From Bosea sp. OAE506 (GTDB taxonomy: Bacteria > Pseudomonadota > Alphaproteobacteria > Rhizobiales > Beijerinckiaceae): a stretch of DNA of 64,000 bases. This document shows, in pieces, positions 1 through 8,038 of the stretch. The stretch covers positions 3,845,001 to 3,909,000 of the forward strand of contig NZ_JBEPOB010000001.1 in NCBI RefSeq assembly GCF_040546595.1, given 5' to 3'. The position numbers and the translations under genes were made by a program. Position 1 is the first letter of the stretch; the number at the start of each line of letters is the position of its first letter. The notes beneath the pieces are model-generated. The model saw only the letters and a program-made list of their open reading frames with translations. It made no database searches and had not been told where the DNA came from.

Positions 1-611
1 CCCTCGCCGCGCGGCAGGTTCATCTTCCTGGCGACCAGCGCGATCACCGCCATCAGCGACAACGCCATCAGCAGCCCCGGCACGATGCCGGCCAGGAACA
101 GCGCGCCGACCGAGACATTGGCGAGGCTGCCATAGATCACGAAGGGGATGCTGGGCGGAATGACGGGACCAATCGTCGCCGACACGGCCGTGATGGTCGC
201 TGCAAAACGACCCGTGTAGCCGGCCTTGGTCATGGCGCGATGCTCGATCACGCCCAGGCCCGCCGCATCCGCCACCGCCGAGCCCGACATGCCGGCGAAG
301 ATCACGCTGCCGATGACGTTCACATGCGCCAGCCCGCCGCGGACGCGCCCCATGCAGAGCTGGGCGACCTGGAAGATGCGCTCGGTCGTGCCGCCGACAT
401 TCATCAGGTTGCCGGCGAGCACGAAGAAGGGGATCGCCAGCAGCGGGAACGATGTCGTCCCTGCATAGGTACGCTGGATGAAGATCACCAGCAGATCGGG
501 GCCGACCGTGGCGACCATGGTGCCGATGGCCACGAGTCCGAGCGCCACCGCGATCGGGACGCCCAGCATGATGACGACGCAGACGCCGATCAGGACGGCG
601 GAAACCAGCAT
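1..611 (-). CDS. dctM: TRAP transporter large permease, DctM type (3' end outside window)
   Basis: Large membrane subunit of a tripartite ATP-independent periplasmic transporter, which moves an organic acid with a Na+ or H+ gradient. About 203 residues are visible from the ATG at 611, and the reading frame runs off the left edge. The translation has hydrophobic helices and the family signatures: FPLLAIPFFVLAGNLM, a GMSGSAVADAAGLG stretch, and IGPVIPPSIPFVIYG. It lies 117 bases downstream of the DctP gene, with no small DctQ permease in between. That is unusual, because Q normally sits between P and M or is fused to M. Q may lie beyond the window edge. Family assignment is secure; the substrate is unknown. 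Confidence 0.9.
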   Translation of the reverse strand, partial: MLVSAVLIGVCVVIMLGVPIAVALGLVAIGTMVATVGPDLLVIFIQRTYAGTTSFPLLAIPFFVLAGNLMNVGGTTERIFQVAQLCMGRVRGGLAHVNVIGSVIFAGMSGSAVADAAGLGVIEHRAMTKAGYTGRFAATITAVSATIGPVIPPSIPFVIYGSLANVSVGALFLAGIVPGLLMALSLMAVIALVARKMNLPRGE

Positions 612-728
612 ATGGGCTACGATCCTCGGGCAAAGGGCACATGCGTCGTCGCCCCGAAGCGATCAGACGCTTGTGCAAGAGCCCCCGCCGCCGTTCGATC
701 GACGGTGGCAGGGTCGTTCTGCGCAGGA

Positions 729-1742
729 TCAGGCGACGCGGGCAGCGGCGACGAGCTTGGTCCAGGTGTTCCAGGTGTCGTCGCTCAGCGCCTTGCGCAG
801 CTGCGCATAGGCCGGCTCCATCTTGTCGCGGAAGGGGCCGACATCGGGCCGTGTTACCGCGACGCCGGATTTCTGCATCTCGGCGAGATTGCGCTCCTCG
901 CTGTCGCGCACGGCCTTGCGCGCTGCCGCACCGGCGGTTGCCGCCTCCTCGCTGACGATCTGGCGCTGCGCCTCGTTGAGCTTGTTCGACCAGCTGCGCG
1001 GATTGGCGCAGAACATGATCGAGGCATAGATGTGCCGGGTCAGCGCAATGTGTTTCTGGACCTCGAAGAACTTCGCCGCGAAGGTCGTCCCGACGGGGTT
1101 GTCCTGGCCGTCGACGAGGTTGTTGGCTAGCGCGAGATAGACCTCCTGGAAGGCGATTGTCTGGGTGCTGGCGCCCAGCGCCTCGAAGGCGGCCTTGATG
1201 GCGAGTTCGGGAGGCACACGCAGCTTCAGCCCCTGCACGTCCTGGGGGCCGTTGATCGGCCGGCGGCTGTTGGTCAGCGCGCGAAAACCCCATTCGAAAT
1301 TAGCGATCCAAGTGAAACCGGCAGCCTTGAGCTGCTCGGCGATGAAGTCGCGGCCCGTGACGTCGAGCGTGCGGTGCGCGTGCTCGTAGGAATCGAACTG
1401 GTAGGGGATGTTGATGACGCCGATCGTCTTCGACAGCGCCTCGATATTGGCGGGGTTCAGCAGCATCATGTCGATGGCGCCGAGCCTAGTCTGCTGCGCC
1501 GCCTCGACCGGCGAACCGAGCGCATTGTTGGGGAAGATCGTAATCTTGACCTCGCCCTTGGTTCGCTCGGCGATGCGCTTGACCATCGCATCGGCCTCGA
1601 TGTGGACCGGATGGCTCTGATCGGCCGGGTGGGTGAGCTTGAGCTCGACCGCCGCGAAGGCCGGCCGGATGAAGGGCGCGCTGACAGCAAGGGCCGTGCC
1701 CCCGCCAAGAAGCGTGCGCCGCGTAACGTTGCTGGCGATCAT
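729..1742 (-). CDS. dctP: TRAP transporter periplasmic solute-binding protein, DctP type
   Basis: Extracytoplasmic receptor that captures a carboxylate-like ligand for the downstream DctM permease. The ATG at 1742 is chosen because GGAGGAAACAGCC precedes it and the protein then starts with a twin-arginine-like export signal (RRTLLGGG) followed by a hydrophobic stretch ending near AFA. The reading frame stays open further upstream but lacks a signal there. The mature part has DctP hallmarks such as KLTHPADQSHPVH, PNNALGSPVEAAQQ and LRVPPELAIKAAFEALGA. Length is 337 residues, usual for the family. A perfect CTTGCATGCAAG palindrome about 110 bases upstream suggests control by the adjacent GntR gene. 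Confidence 0.92.
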   Translation of the reverse strand: MIASNVTRRTLLGGGTALAVSAPFIRPAFAAVELKLTHPADQSHPVHIEADAMVKRIAERTKGEVKITIFPNNALGSPVEAAQQTRLGAIDMMLLNPANIEALSKTIGVINIPYQFDSYEHAHRTLDVTGRDFIAEQLKAAGFTWIANFEWGFRALTNSRRPINGPQDVQGLKLRVPPELAIKAAFEALGASTQTIAFQEVYLALANNLVDGQDNPVGTTFAAKFFEVQKHIALTRHIYASIMFCANPRSWSNKLNEAQRQIVSEEAATAGAAARKAVRDSEERNLAEMQKSGVAVTRPDVGPFRDKMEPAYAQLRKALSDDTWNTWTKLVAAARVA

Positions 1743-1850
1743 GGCTGTTTCCTCCGCTCCCGACCGCACGACGCACGGCCTCTTAGTCGCGCGTGAGCTG
1801 CCCTCTGCGTGGAGCGGGCTCCGCCGGCTTTCTGCGAAGCCTGGCGCAAA

Positions 1851-1862
1851 CTTGCATGCAAG
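1851..1862. promoter_or_regulatory. Putative GntR operator upstream of dctP
   Basis: Perfect 12-base palindrome CTTGCATGCAAG in the dctP leader, immediately beside the 3' end of the GntR gene. The same core recurs at 2724-2733 and 5289-5306. FadR-family GntR proteins bind short palindromes like this. The link to this regulator is inferred from position. Confidence 0.6.
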
Positions 1863-1873
1863 AAACGCCGACG

Positions 1874-2632
1874 TCAATCGATGGGTTGATTGTCAGCGCT
1901 GGCGGTCATTGGCGCTGGCTCCTCGCCAGAGAGAGCAGCGACCAGACCCGAGAGACCGTTGCGCACGTGCTGACGCAACGCTTCACCAGCCTTGGCGGAA
2001 TCGCGCGCAGACAGGGCGTCAAGGATGCCCTGATGTTCCTGGATCGCCGCCTTCCAGCGTGTTGGCCAGAGATTGGAGGAGTAGCGCGCGCGGTCGACCT
2101 GCAAGGCCAGCAGATCCCAAACCCAGAGTAAAACGGGGTTGGCCGCGAGCTCGACGATCTTGCGATGAAACGCGGTGTTGACCTCAAAATAGCCCGGCAA
2201 TTCGTCGCGCGCGTGATGGAGGCGCATGCGGTAGTGCAGCAAGCCGATTTCGGCGATGGCTTCCTCTGTCATGTTTCGCGCGGCAAGCTCGCCGGCAAGC
2301 CCCTCAATGGTGGTCACAACGTCGATCAGCGCGGTGACGTGGTCGAGATCAAGTTCGGCGACCACAGCCGACTGGTTCGGCAGCGCGCGCAACAGACCGT
2401 CCTGAATCAGTGTTTTGATCGCCTCCCGCACCGGAGTGCGCGAGACTGCCAGTTGCTCGCAGATCTCCCGTTCGTTGAGCTTGGCGCCTGGAGCAAGCAC
2501 GCCGGTTACGATCAGATTTCGCAGCTGGGTCACAACTCCCCCATGCAGCGCGCCCTTCCTACGACCGCCATCGAGGCTCTGGGTACGGGCAATCAACGCG
2601 GCGAGAGGCGTAGGGGTCTGGGGAAGCGTCAT
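1874..2632 (-). CDS. GntR family transcriptional regulator, FadR/FCD type
   Basis: Cytoplasmic DNA-binding regulator of 252 residues. The N-terminal winged helix-turn-helix is at about residues 28-95 and contains GAKLNEREICEQLAVSRTPVREAIKTL, the GntR recognition region. The all-helical FCD ligand domain follows (residues 100-235) with the metal-binding histidine pattern, including FHRKIVELA and the late EHQGILDAL and LRQHV helices. FCD regulators usually sense a carboxylate and repress the adjacent uptake and catabolic genes. The gene lies between dctP and a divergent cyclase gene, and TTGCATGCAA palindromes occur on both sides, which fits auto-regulation and control of both units. Confidence 0.93.
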   Translation of the reverse strand: MTLPQTPTPLAALIARTQSLDGGRRKGALHGGVVTQLRNLIVTGVLAPGAKLNEREICEQLAVSRTPVREAIKTLIQDGLLRALPNQSAVVAELDLDHVTALIDVVTTIEGLAGELAARNMTEEAIAEIGLLHYRMRLHHARDELPGYFEVNTAFHRKIVELAANPVLLWVWDLLALQVDRARYSSNLWPTRWKAAIQEHQGILDALSARDSAKAGEALRQHVRNGLSGLVAALSGEEPAPMTASADNQPID

Positions 2633-2723
2633 GTCGGGACGATCATCATCGAAGGGAGGTCGGTCTGGAGCTGCGTGTCGGTCTTAGCGAACCTGCGTCC
2701 GGCACCTTGACCGCCGTCACTGC

Positions 2724-2733
2724 TTGCATGCAA
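2724..2733. promoter_or_regulatory. Putative GntR operator in the gntR/cyclase divergent promoter
   Basis: Perfect 10-base palindrome TTGCATGCAA between the start of the GntR gene (2632) and the divergent cyclase-family gene (2789). It shares its core with the sites at 1851-1862 and 5289-5306. Confidence 0.6.
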
Positions 2734-2788
2734 TTTTTTCCCCTTCAAGTGACGTCAGCAGTCCTGCGCGTCTTGGGAACCCTCAGCC

Positions 2789-3460
2789 ATGCAGATTATC
2801 GACCTTTCAATGCCCATCGGGCAACATTTCCGCTGGCCGGTCGAACTTGCGATCAAGGGGGACATCTCACAGGGGGACCAGTTCCGCGTTTCGCGGCTGT
2901 CGGCGACCTGCCACGGCTTCTCTCACGTCGATGCGGCGGCGCATTTCGTTGCCGACGGTCCAACGATCGAGACCACTCCGCTCTCGGCCGTGGTCGGGCC
3001 CTGCCGCGTGCTCAACCTGAGCCACCGGCCCGCCGACGCCGCCATCGAGCCCGAACACCTTGCCGCCGCCGACCCCGGCGGTGCTGAGGGCGAGATTTTG
3101 CTGCTGGCTGCCCACTGGTCCGACCGCCGCGACTACAACGCCCGCGAATTCTGGACGCAGGCGCCGTGGCTCACCCGTGCCTCAGCGGAATGGCTGGCCG
3201 CCCGCAAGCCCAGCGCGGTGGCCTTCGACTTCCCGCAGGACTTCCCGATCCGCTTGCTCCTGGACGGCAAGGAGGTGCCAAAGACCGAGCATGTCACCCA
3301 TGACGTCCTCCTCTCCAACGGTGTCACGTTGATCGAATACGTCGTCAACACCAGCCGACTGACGGCTCCGCGCAACCTGTTTTCCGCCGCGCCGTTGCTG
3401 ATTCCGAATGCCGACGGCGCTCCGGCTCGGTTCTACGCGATCGAGGGCCTGGCGGTCTGA
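2789..3460 (+). CDS. Cyclase family protein (metal-dependent hydrolase, kynurenine-formamidase-like)
   Basis: Predicted cytoplasmic metal-dependent hydrolase of 223 residues in the cyclase/arylformamidase superfamily, whose members open cyclic or amide bonds. The family metal motif (HxGTHxDxPxH) appears as CHGFSHVDAAAHF around residues 50-62, with the two metal-ligand histidines and the aspartate kept but the GT and P positions changed. The fold starts with the typical IDLSMPIG. It is divergent from the GntR gene and has a GntR-type palindrome in its promoter, so it probably acts on the ligand imported by the TRAP transporter. The exact reaction cannot be told. Confidence 0.88.
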   Translation: MQIIDLSMPIGQHFRWPVELAIKGDISQGDQFRVSRLSATCHGFSHVDAAAHFVADGPTIETTPLSAVVGPCRVLNLSHRPADAAIEPEHLAAADPGGAEGEILLLAAHWSDRRDYNAREFWTQAPWLTRASAEWLAARKPSAVAFDFPQDFPIRLLLDGKEVPKTEHVTHDVLLSNGVTLIEYVVNTSRLTAPRNLFSAAPLLIPNADGAPARFYAIEGLAV

Positions 3461-3587
3461 CCGAAGAATGGGCTGCCGAAGAAGCACGCCGCTTCTCTGA
3501 GCTCCGGGCCGGTACAGCTGGCGATGAGAGAACCCTGATAACCCTCCCGACCCGACGGCACGGCGATGGTGAAAAGCCTTCGCCCAT

Positions 3588-3803
3588 TCACGGCCGCGGT
3601 TCGAGGCGGCGCGCAGTCGAAAAGAGCCAAGCGATTTCGGCGGCGAGAGCGTCGGCGTCGCGCCGGACCCCGACCGCGCCCTGGTTAATCCGCTGACCCG
3701 GCTCCAACCGGCCCTCGATAATCATGTCGCGCAGGCACTCGAGCACCTCTTCATGAAGCGTGCGTCGCGGGATGCGGGGATAGGCCTCGGCAGCCTCGCT
3801 CAT
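3588..3803 (-). pseudogene. Truncated GntR regulator remnant
   Basis: The first ~38 residues read as a GntR winged-helix start (RTLHEEVLECLRDMIIEGRLEPGQRINQ). The sequence then departs from the family where the recognition helix should be, and the frame ends after 71 residues. No FCD or UTRA ligand domain follows. It is probably a decayed second FadR-type regulator of the neighbouring oxidoreductase. The 127 bases between this and the cyclase gene (3461-3587) hold nothing I recognise. Confidence 0.55.
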
Positions 3804-3852
3804 CAGCTGTTAGCTGCTTCATGGGGCGCTGCGCCGTTGCCATAAGCCGCTG

Positions 3853-5256
3853 TCAAAGCGACAGAGAATTGCCGAAAAACATCGTATCTTGCCTCATGCG
3901 GGCCGCCAGAAGCGGAGAGGCGCCGTCTAGCGCCACATCGCTGAGCCGGATCGCCTCGCCCGCCCGAACTGGCCGGACCAGTGTCGCGTCGGCGACCAGA
4001 TAGAACGGCGCAGGATTACCCTCGCCCAGCGGACCTGCAGGAATCATCGCACCACCGACATTGGTGATGCTGTGATGATGGCCGCCCATGCTCAGCACGG
4101 TGCCAACAGCCAGATCAGCCTCGGCCACCGCCACGAGATCCTGCCGCGGGCGGTAATCAGTGCCATAACCGGATTGTCCAAGGCCGGCGGCATCCAGCAT
4201 GGAGGTCGCCGCCTCCAGACCGAGAAGATGGCGCGGCAGATAGAGTGCGGCCGTGTGCCCGCCCGATGCCACGACATGGCCCTTGTCAGCGAGCAGCGCC
4301 CAGCTGGCCGGATCCTCGCAACGAACCGTGACAAACACTCCGCCCGCAAAGCTCGCCTCGTCTGCCCGCCGGAGGTGATGGAACACGTCGACCCGCCGGG
4401 TACCGCCCAGCAAGCCGCCCTGCCCTCGCTCGCAAAACAGGTCGCCGAGTTCCGCTATGCGTGCGGGCGGCGCATGGAAGCGCGCGGTGTCCGCACAAAG
4501 CCCGGTCGCATTGGCGACGACCGTCATCTCGCACAGATCGGGCACGGTGCGCAGCGGAAAAGCTGTACCCAGCACGCCGGCGCGAGCAGAGGACCGCGCA
4601 ACCGCGTCAGGTCCGCCCAGAGACCAATGCGCTGCAAGCGCGGGGAGGGTCCGAGTGACGCCGTTGCAGGTGACCTCGCCCGACGCCGGATCGAAGACGA
4701 AATCGTATTCGCTCGACTTGCCGGCGCCGATCACCTCCAAGCCGAGCAACTCCGCCCAGGTCACGAGCCCGATCAGAAGGCTGGGCTGATCCCCGTCGAC
4801 AGGAGTGACGACGACACCCCTTTCAGCCGCCAGATGGGCAAGGCCTGGCCCGATGACCGAGTCGGCCTCCTTGGAAACGAGCGCAACGTGGCGGCCTGCC
4901 TCGATGGCAAACAGCGCGTGACGCGCCGCGGCGACCGGCGCGCCGGTGGCCTCAATCAGAATGTCGAACGGCAAGTCGATGACAGCCGCCAGCGCGTCGG
5001 CCGCGATCCGCCTGCCAGAAGACCAGGCCGCCCGCGCCTCGGCCGCCGTTGCGCAGAGCGCGATGTCCCGACGCGCGAACCCGGCTGAAGCGAAAGCCTC
5101 TCCCGCCGCCTCCATGGTTTTGTCCACCGCGATACGCGCGTTGACGAGAGGAATGCGAGCTGCCTGGGCCAGGAAGGAGCGACCGAAGCTGCCGCTGCCG
5201 ACCAAGCAGGTCTCAACGGGGCGCGCGATGCGCGCATAGTGCTGATGGAAATTCAC
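3853..5256 (-). CDS. SAF-domain, homoserine-dehydrogenase-like NAD(P)-dependent oxidoreductase
   Basis: Predicted NAD(P)-dependent dehydrogenase of about 467 residues. The N-terminal Rossmann fold has the dinucleotide motif VGSGSFGRSF close to the start, followed by a conserved GAPVAAARHALFAIEAGRHVALVSKEAD segment. The C-terminal part (VAVAEADLAVGTVL, PVRAGEAIRLSDV) is a SAF domain, as in sialic acid and sugar-acid enzymes. A GTG at 5256 is preferred over the upstream ATG at 5298 because AGAGGAG lies 8 bases before it, and the 5298 ATG falls inside an 18-base palindrome. Proteins of this architecture occur with sugar-acid or hydroxy-acid catabolic genes. The substrate is unknown. It stands alone, with decayed genes on both sides. 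Confidence 0.85.
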   Translation of the reverse strand: MNFHQHYARIARPVETCLVGSGSFGRSFLAQAARIPLVNARIAVDKTMEAAGEAFASAGFARRDIALCATAAEARAAWSSGRRIAADALAAVIDLPFDILIEATGAPVAAARHALFAIEAGRHVALVSKEADSVIGPGLAHLAAERGVVVTPVDGDQPSLLIGLVTWAELLGLEVIGAGKSSEYDFVFDPASGEVTCNGVTRTLPALAAHWSLGGPDAVARSSARAGVLGTAFPLRTVPDLCEMTVVANATGLCADTARFHAPPARIAELGDLFCERGQGGLLGGTRRVDVFHHLRRADEASFAGGVFVTVRCEDPASWALLADKGHVVASGGHTAALYLPRHLLGLEAATSMLDAAGLGQSGYGTDYRPRQDLVAVAEADLAVGTVLSMGGHHHSITNVGGAMIPAGPLGEGNPAPFYLVADATLVRPVRAGEAIRLSDVALDGASPLLAARMRQDTMFFGNSLSL

Positions 5257-5288
5257 GACGGCTCCTCTGGCTAAGAATGCCCTATGCC

Positions 5289-5306
5289 ATTCTTGCATGC
5301 AAGAAT
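5289..5306. promoter_or_regulatory. 18-base palindrome, putative GntR operator
   Basis: ATTCTTGCATGCAAGAAT is a perfect 18-base inverted repeat about 33 bases upstream of the preferred start of the oxidoreductase gene. It contains the whole core found at 1851-1862 and 2724-2733, and is the longest copy. It would overlap the core promoter or leader of the leftward gene. Weaker GCATGCAA half sites occur at about 5709-5715 and 5791-5798. Confidence 0.65.
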
Positions 5307-5326
5307 AGTCAACCCTGAGTGATGCG

Positions 5327-5395
5327 CTGAATAGGAACCATCTGATCTATGCAAGCATCTCGGGCTTCGGACAGACGGATCCGTGGTCGCAGCGG
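5327..5395 (+). pseudogene. CaiB/BaiF-type CoA-transferase fragment
   Basis: A short in-frame stretch reads LIYASISGFGQTDPWSQR, a hallmark segment of class III CoA-transferases. It has no start and nothing of the remaining protein. It is joined directly to an enoyl-CoA hydratase fragment, so a deletion has probably fused two genes of an old acyl-CoA pathway. Confidence 0.5.
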
Positions 5396-5399
5396 CGCC

Positions 5400-5690
5400 G
5401 CACTTGCTGTCGCCGCCGATCCGGCGGCCCGCGTCACGGTGCTCCATGGCATGGGCGGCAAGGCTTCGTCTCGGGCACCGATATCTCGGGCTTTGCCAAC
5501 TTCTCAGGCGATGCTGACGGCGTCGCTTATGAGCAGGAGATCAACGACTGCATGCGCGCGCTCGACGCCATTCCCGTCACGACCATCGCTTTCGTCGATG
5601 GCTGGGCTGTCGGCGGTCGGTTAAACATCGCGGCTGCTTGCGACTTCCGTATCGCCACGCCCGATGTGAGCCCCTGGGCCGCGCAGCCTA
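5400..5690 (+). pseudogene. Enoyl-CoA hydratase/isomerase remnant (frameshifted, truncated)
   Basis: Two frames together read as a crotonase: AVAADPAARVTVLHGMGGKA in one, then after an apparent one-base loss near 5463, SGTDISGFANFS, IPVTTIAFVDGWAVGG and LNIAAACDFRIATPDV. These match the oxyanion-hole region of the family. The N-terminus and the C-terminal half are missing. Together with the adjacent CoA-transferase piece, it marks a lost acyl-CoA degradation pathway. Confidence 0.65.
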
Positions 5691-5839
5691 CTGACATCTC
5701 GTATCTGGCATGCAAGATTGTCGGTTCGACGCGAGCCATGCCAACAGGAGAAAATACGATGAGCGAGACCGGCATTCGGCCAGTGCCTTGGCATGCAATC
5801 GACGCCCATAACCAGGACGGGAGCGTGTTCGCATGAGCA

Positions 5840-6283
5840 CATCCGCCCTGCCCCGCATCGGGTTCATCTGCAAACGCCCTGGCGGCATCTCGAAGCGGCG
5901 GTTGATCTGGCCAAGGATTTCCCGGCGACGCAGATGATCATCAACCACACCCGCTTGCCCGCCGATCGTTCCCCCGAGGGGCTGGCGGCCTGGCGACGAG
6001 CCTGGAGGGCGCGGCTGCGCAGCCCGATGTCGCGCTTAAGATCTCAGGACCCGGTTTGTCGGGCCGACCGTGGAGGGTCGCGGCCAATGGGCCGGTCATT
6101 CGCGATGCGCTCGCCATCTTCGGCCTGGACCGGGCCATGTTTGCCAGCAACTTCCCGGCCGACAGCCTCGTCGGCGATTTCGATACGATCTTCTCGGGCT
6201 TTCTCGCCGCGACGGCGACCTTGCCTAGAAGCGACCGCGACCGGCTGTTTCACGACAATGCCCGGCGCATCTACCGGCTGTAA
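5840..6283 (+). pseudogene. Amidohydrolase (TIM-barrel, PDC-lactonase-like) remnant
   Basis: The fragments LEAAVDLAKDFPATQMIINHTRLP and, in another frame, PDVALKISGPGLSG followed by IFGLDRAMFASNFPADSLVGDF and HDNARRIYRL match the C-terminal half of amidohydrolase family 2 proteins. The frame changes near 5995-6010 and the N-terminal metal site (DxHxH) is absent. It lies just upstream of an intact TRAP operon and was probably its catabolic partner. The bases 5691-5839 carry only short leader-like frames. Confidence 0.6.
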
Positions 6284-6330
6284 GCCGCCGAACCACCCAA
6301 GCTCATCATAAAAAAACGGAGGAGGAACCG

Positions 6331-7338
6331 ATGACCACAATCAACAAGAGGCAGACGCTCAAAAGCATGGTCGCAGCGTTGGCACTCGCGGCGGGTTTCG
6401 CCGTGCCGGCGGCCGCCCAGGTCACGATTCGTTACGCCCATGTCGGCTCCGAGGGCGACATTCAGTACTGGTATGCCGACGAATTTGCCAAACGCGTCCA
6501 GGCGCGCACCGAAGGCCGCGTCAAGGTTCAGGTCTTCCCGAATTCGCAACTCGGTGGTGCGCAGGAGACGGTCGACGGCGTTCGAAGCGGCGCGATCCCG
6601 CTGGCCCACCACGAATTTGCTTCGCTATCGCGGCTGATGCCGGAGATTGCAGCCTTCGCCGCGCCCTTCATCTATCGCGATGGCACGCATGCGATGGCCG
6701 CCACGGACCCGGCCAACTCCGAAATCATGAAGGAGATGTCCGAGCAGCTGGTCAAGCAGGCAAACATCCGCATCATCGGCCGGCTCTATCGCGGCGCCCG
6801 CCAGATGACGGCGAAGATGGCGGTCTATTCTCCCGCCGATCTCAAGGACAAGCGGTTCCGTGGCGTGCCGCTGCAGCTCTGGACGACGATGATCAAGGGC
6901 ATGGGCGCGGTGCCGACGCCTGTCGAGGTCGCCGAACTCCCCACCGCTCTCATGACGGGCATGGTGATCGGCCAGGAAAACCCTCTCACCATGATCAACG
7001 CCAACAAGCTCTATGAGGTGCAGACCCATGTGATGCTCACGGGGCACATGCAGAACGTGCTGCCGGTCTTCATCAATGAGAAGACCTGGCAGTCGATCCC
7101 CGAGAAAGACCGAGCCGTGGTGTCGGCAGTCGCGGCGGAAGTCGGCGAGGAAACCCTGAAGCTCGGGCTCGAGGCCGAGGTCAAGCTGATCGACGAGCTC
7201 AAAAAGAAGGGCATGACCTTCGTCACCGAGAAAGACGGCCTGAAGGTGGAAGAGTTCCGGAAATCAGTGAGCGCGCAGGTCAACGCTGATTTCCCGACCT
7301 GGGCACCCATCATCGCCCGCATCAGCGCCATCAAGTGA
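6331..7338 (+). CDS. dctP: TRAP transporter periplasmic solute-binding protein, DctP type (second set)
   Basis: Ligand receptor of the second TRAP system, 335 residues. GGAGGAGG just before the ATG is a strong ribosome site. A Sec signal peptide covers about residues 1-29, ending AAA|Q. The mature domain has VTIRYAHVGSEGD, KVQVFPNSQLGGAQETVDGVRSG and GQENPLTMINANKLYEVQ, all DctP features, the last containing the ligand-contacting region. It starts a P-Q-M operon, with DctQ 82 bases and DctM about 700 bases downstream. The substrate is unknown but is probably an organic acid, given the remnants upstream. Confidence 0.94.
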   Translation: MTTINKRQTLKSMVAALALAAGFAVPAAAQVTIRYAHVGSEGDIQYWYADEFAKRVQARTEGRVKVQVFPNSQLGGAQETVDGVRSGAIPLAHHEFASLSRLMPEIAAFAAPFIYRDGTHAMAATDPANSEIMKEMSEQLVKQANIRIIGRLYRGARQMTAKMAVYSPADLKDKRFRGVPLQLWTTMIKGMGAVPTPVEVAELPTALMTGMVIGQENPLTMINANKLYEVQTHVMLTGHMQNVLPVFINEKTWQSIPEKDRAVVSAVAAEVGEETLKLGLEAEVKLIDELKKKGMTFVTEKDGLKVEEFRKSVSAQVNADFPTWAPIIARISAIK

Positions 7339-7420
7339 GGCCGGAGCCGGGGCGTCACGCCCCGGCTTTCCGCCCTGCCGATCTGATCCGCGGCCGCCGT
7401 CCGCTTCCAACGAGGCTGTC

Positions 7421-8026
7421 TTGCAAAGCTCTAATCTCGTCTTTGACGCTCCCGTCACGACCGTCGCCGTGGACAGCAGAACCTACGCGATCGACCGCGC
7501 CGTCGAACCTCTGCGCTGGTTTTTTCGCTGGGGCAGCCTGGCGATGCTGGTTGCGATGGTGTCGCTGCCCTTCGTCCAAGTCGTCTCGCGCGAAATCTTC
7601 GCGACCCCGATAATTGGCGTGGAGGAACTGGCGCGGTTCATGCTCATCTGTTCGGTCTTTATGGCATTGCCCTATGTCATCTCTGCCGGCGCCAATATCC
7701 GGATGGAGGAGATCGTGGCGCTGCTGCCGGCCTCCGTGGTGCGAGCCGCGCGAATAACCGCCGCAATCGCCGCCACCGTGACCTTCGCAGCGATCACTGG
7801 AGCCAGCTTTGTCGCCATCGGTGGCAATCTCGACAACTCCACCCCGACTCTTGGCATCCCCTATTGGGTCTTCCTGGGCGCCGCGTTCATCAGCTTTGCC
7901 ATGAGCACGCTCGAATGCGGCATCCAGGCCCTCAAGGCCATTCAGGACCGGCCGCTCTACGTCACATTTCCGCAAGAGCACGAGCCCGACGAAGAGCTCG
8001 ATCTCCCCGAAGAGATGAAGCACTGA
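7421..8026 (+). CDS. dctQ: TRAP transporter small permease, DctQ type
   Basis: Small membrane subunit of the second TRAP system, about 201 residues, with four hydrophobic segments beginning near residues 40, 75, 110 and 148. The family signature VEELARFMLICSVFMALPYVI is present near residues 68-88. The start appears to be TTG at 7421, weakly preceded by a purine-rich stretch. A slightly later start cannot be excluded. It sits between dctP and dctM as expected and assembles with DctM in the inner membrane. Confidence 0.88.
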   Translation: MQSSNLVFDAPVTTVAVDSRTYAIDRAVEPLRWFFRWGSLAMLVAMVSLPFVQVVSREIFATPIIGVEELARFMLICSVFMALPYVISAGANIRMEEIVALLPASVVRAARITAAIAATVTFAAITGASFVAIGGNLDNSTPTLGIPYWVFLGAAFISFAMSTLECGIQALKAIQDRPLYVTFPQEHEPDEELDLPEEMKH

Positions 8027-8038
8027 GGCGGAAAATCC

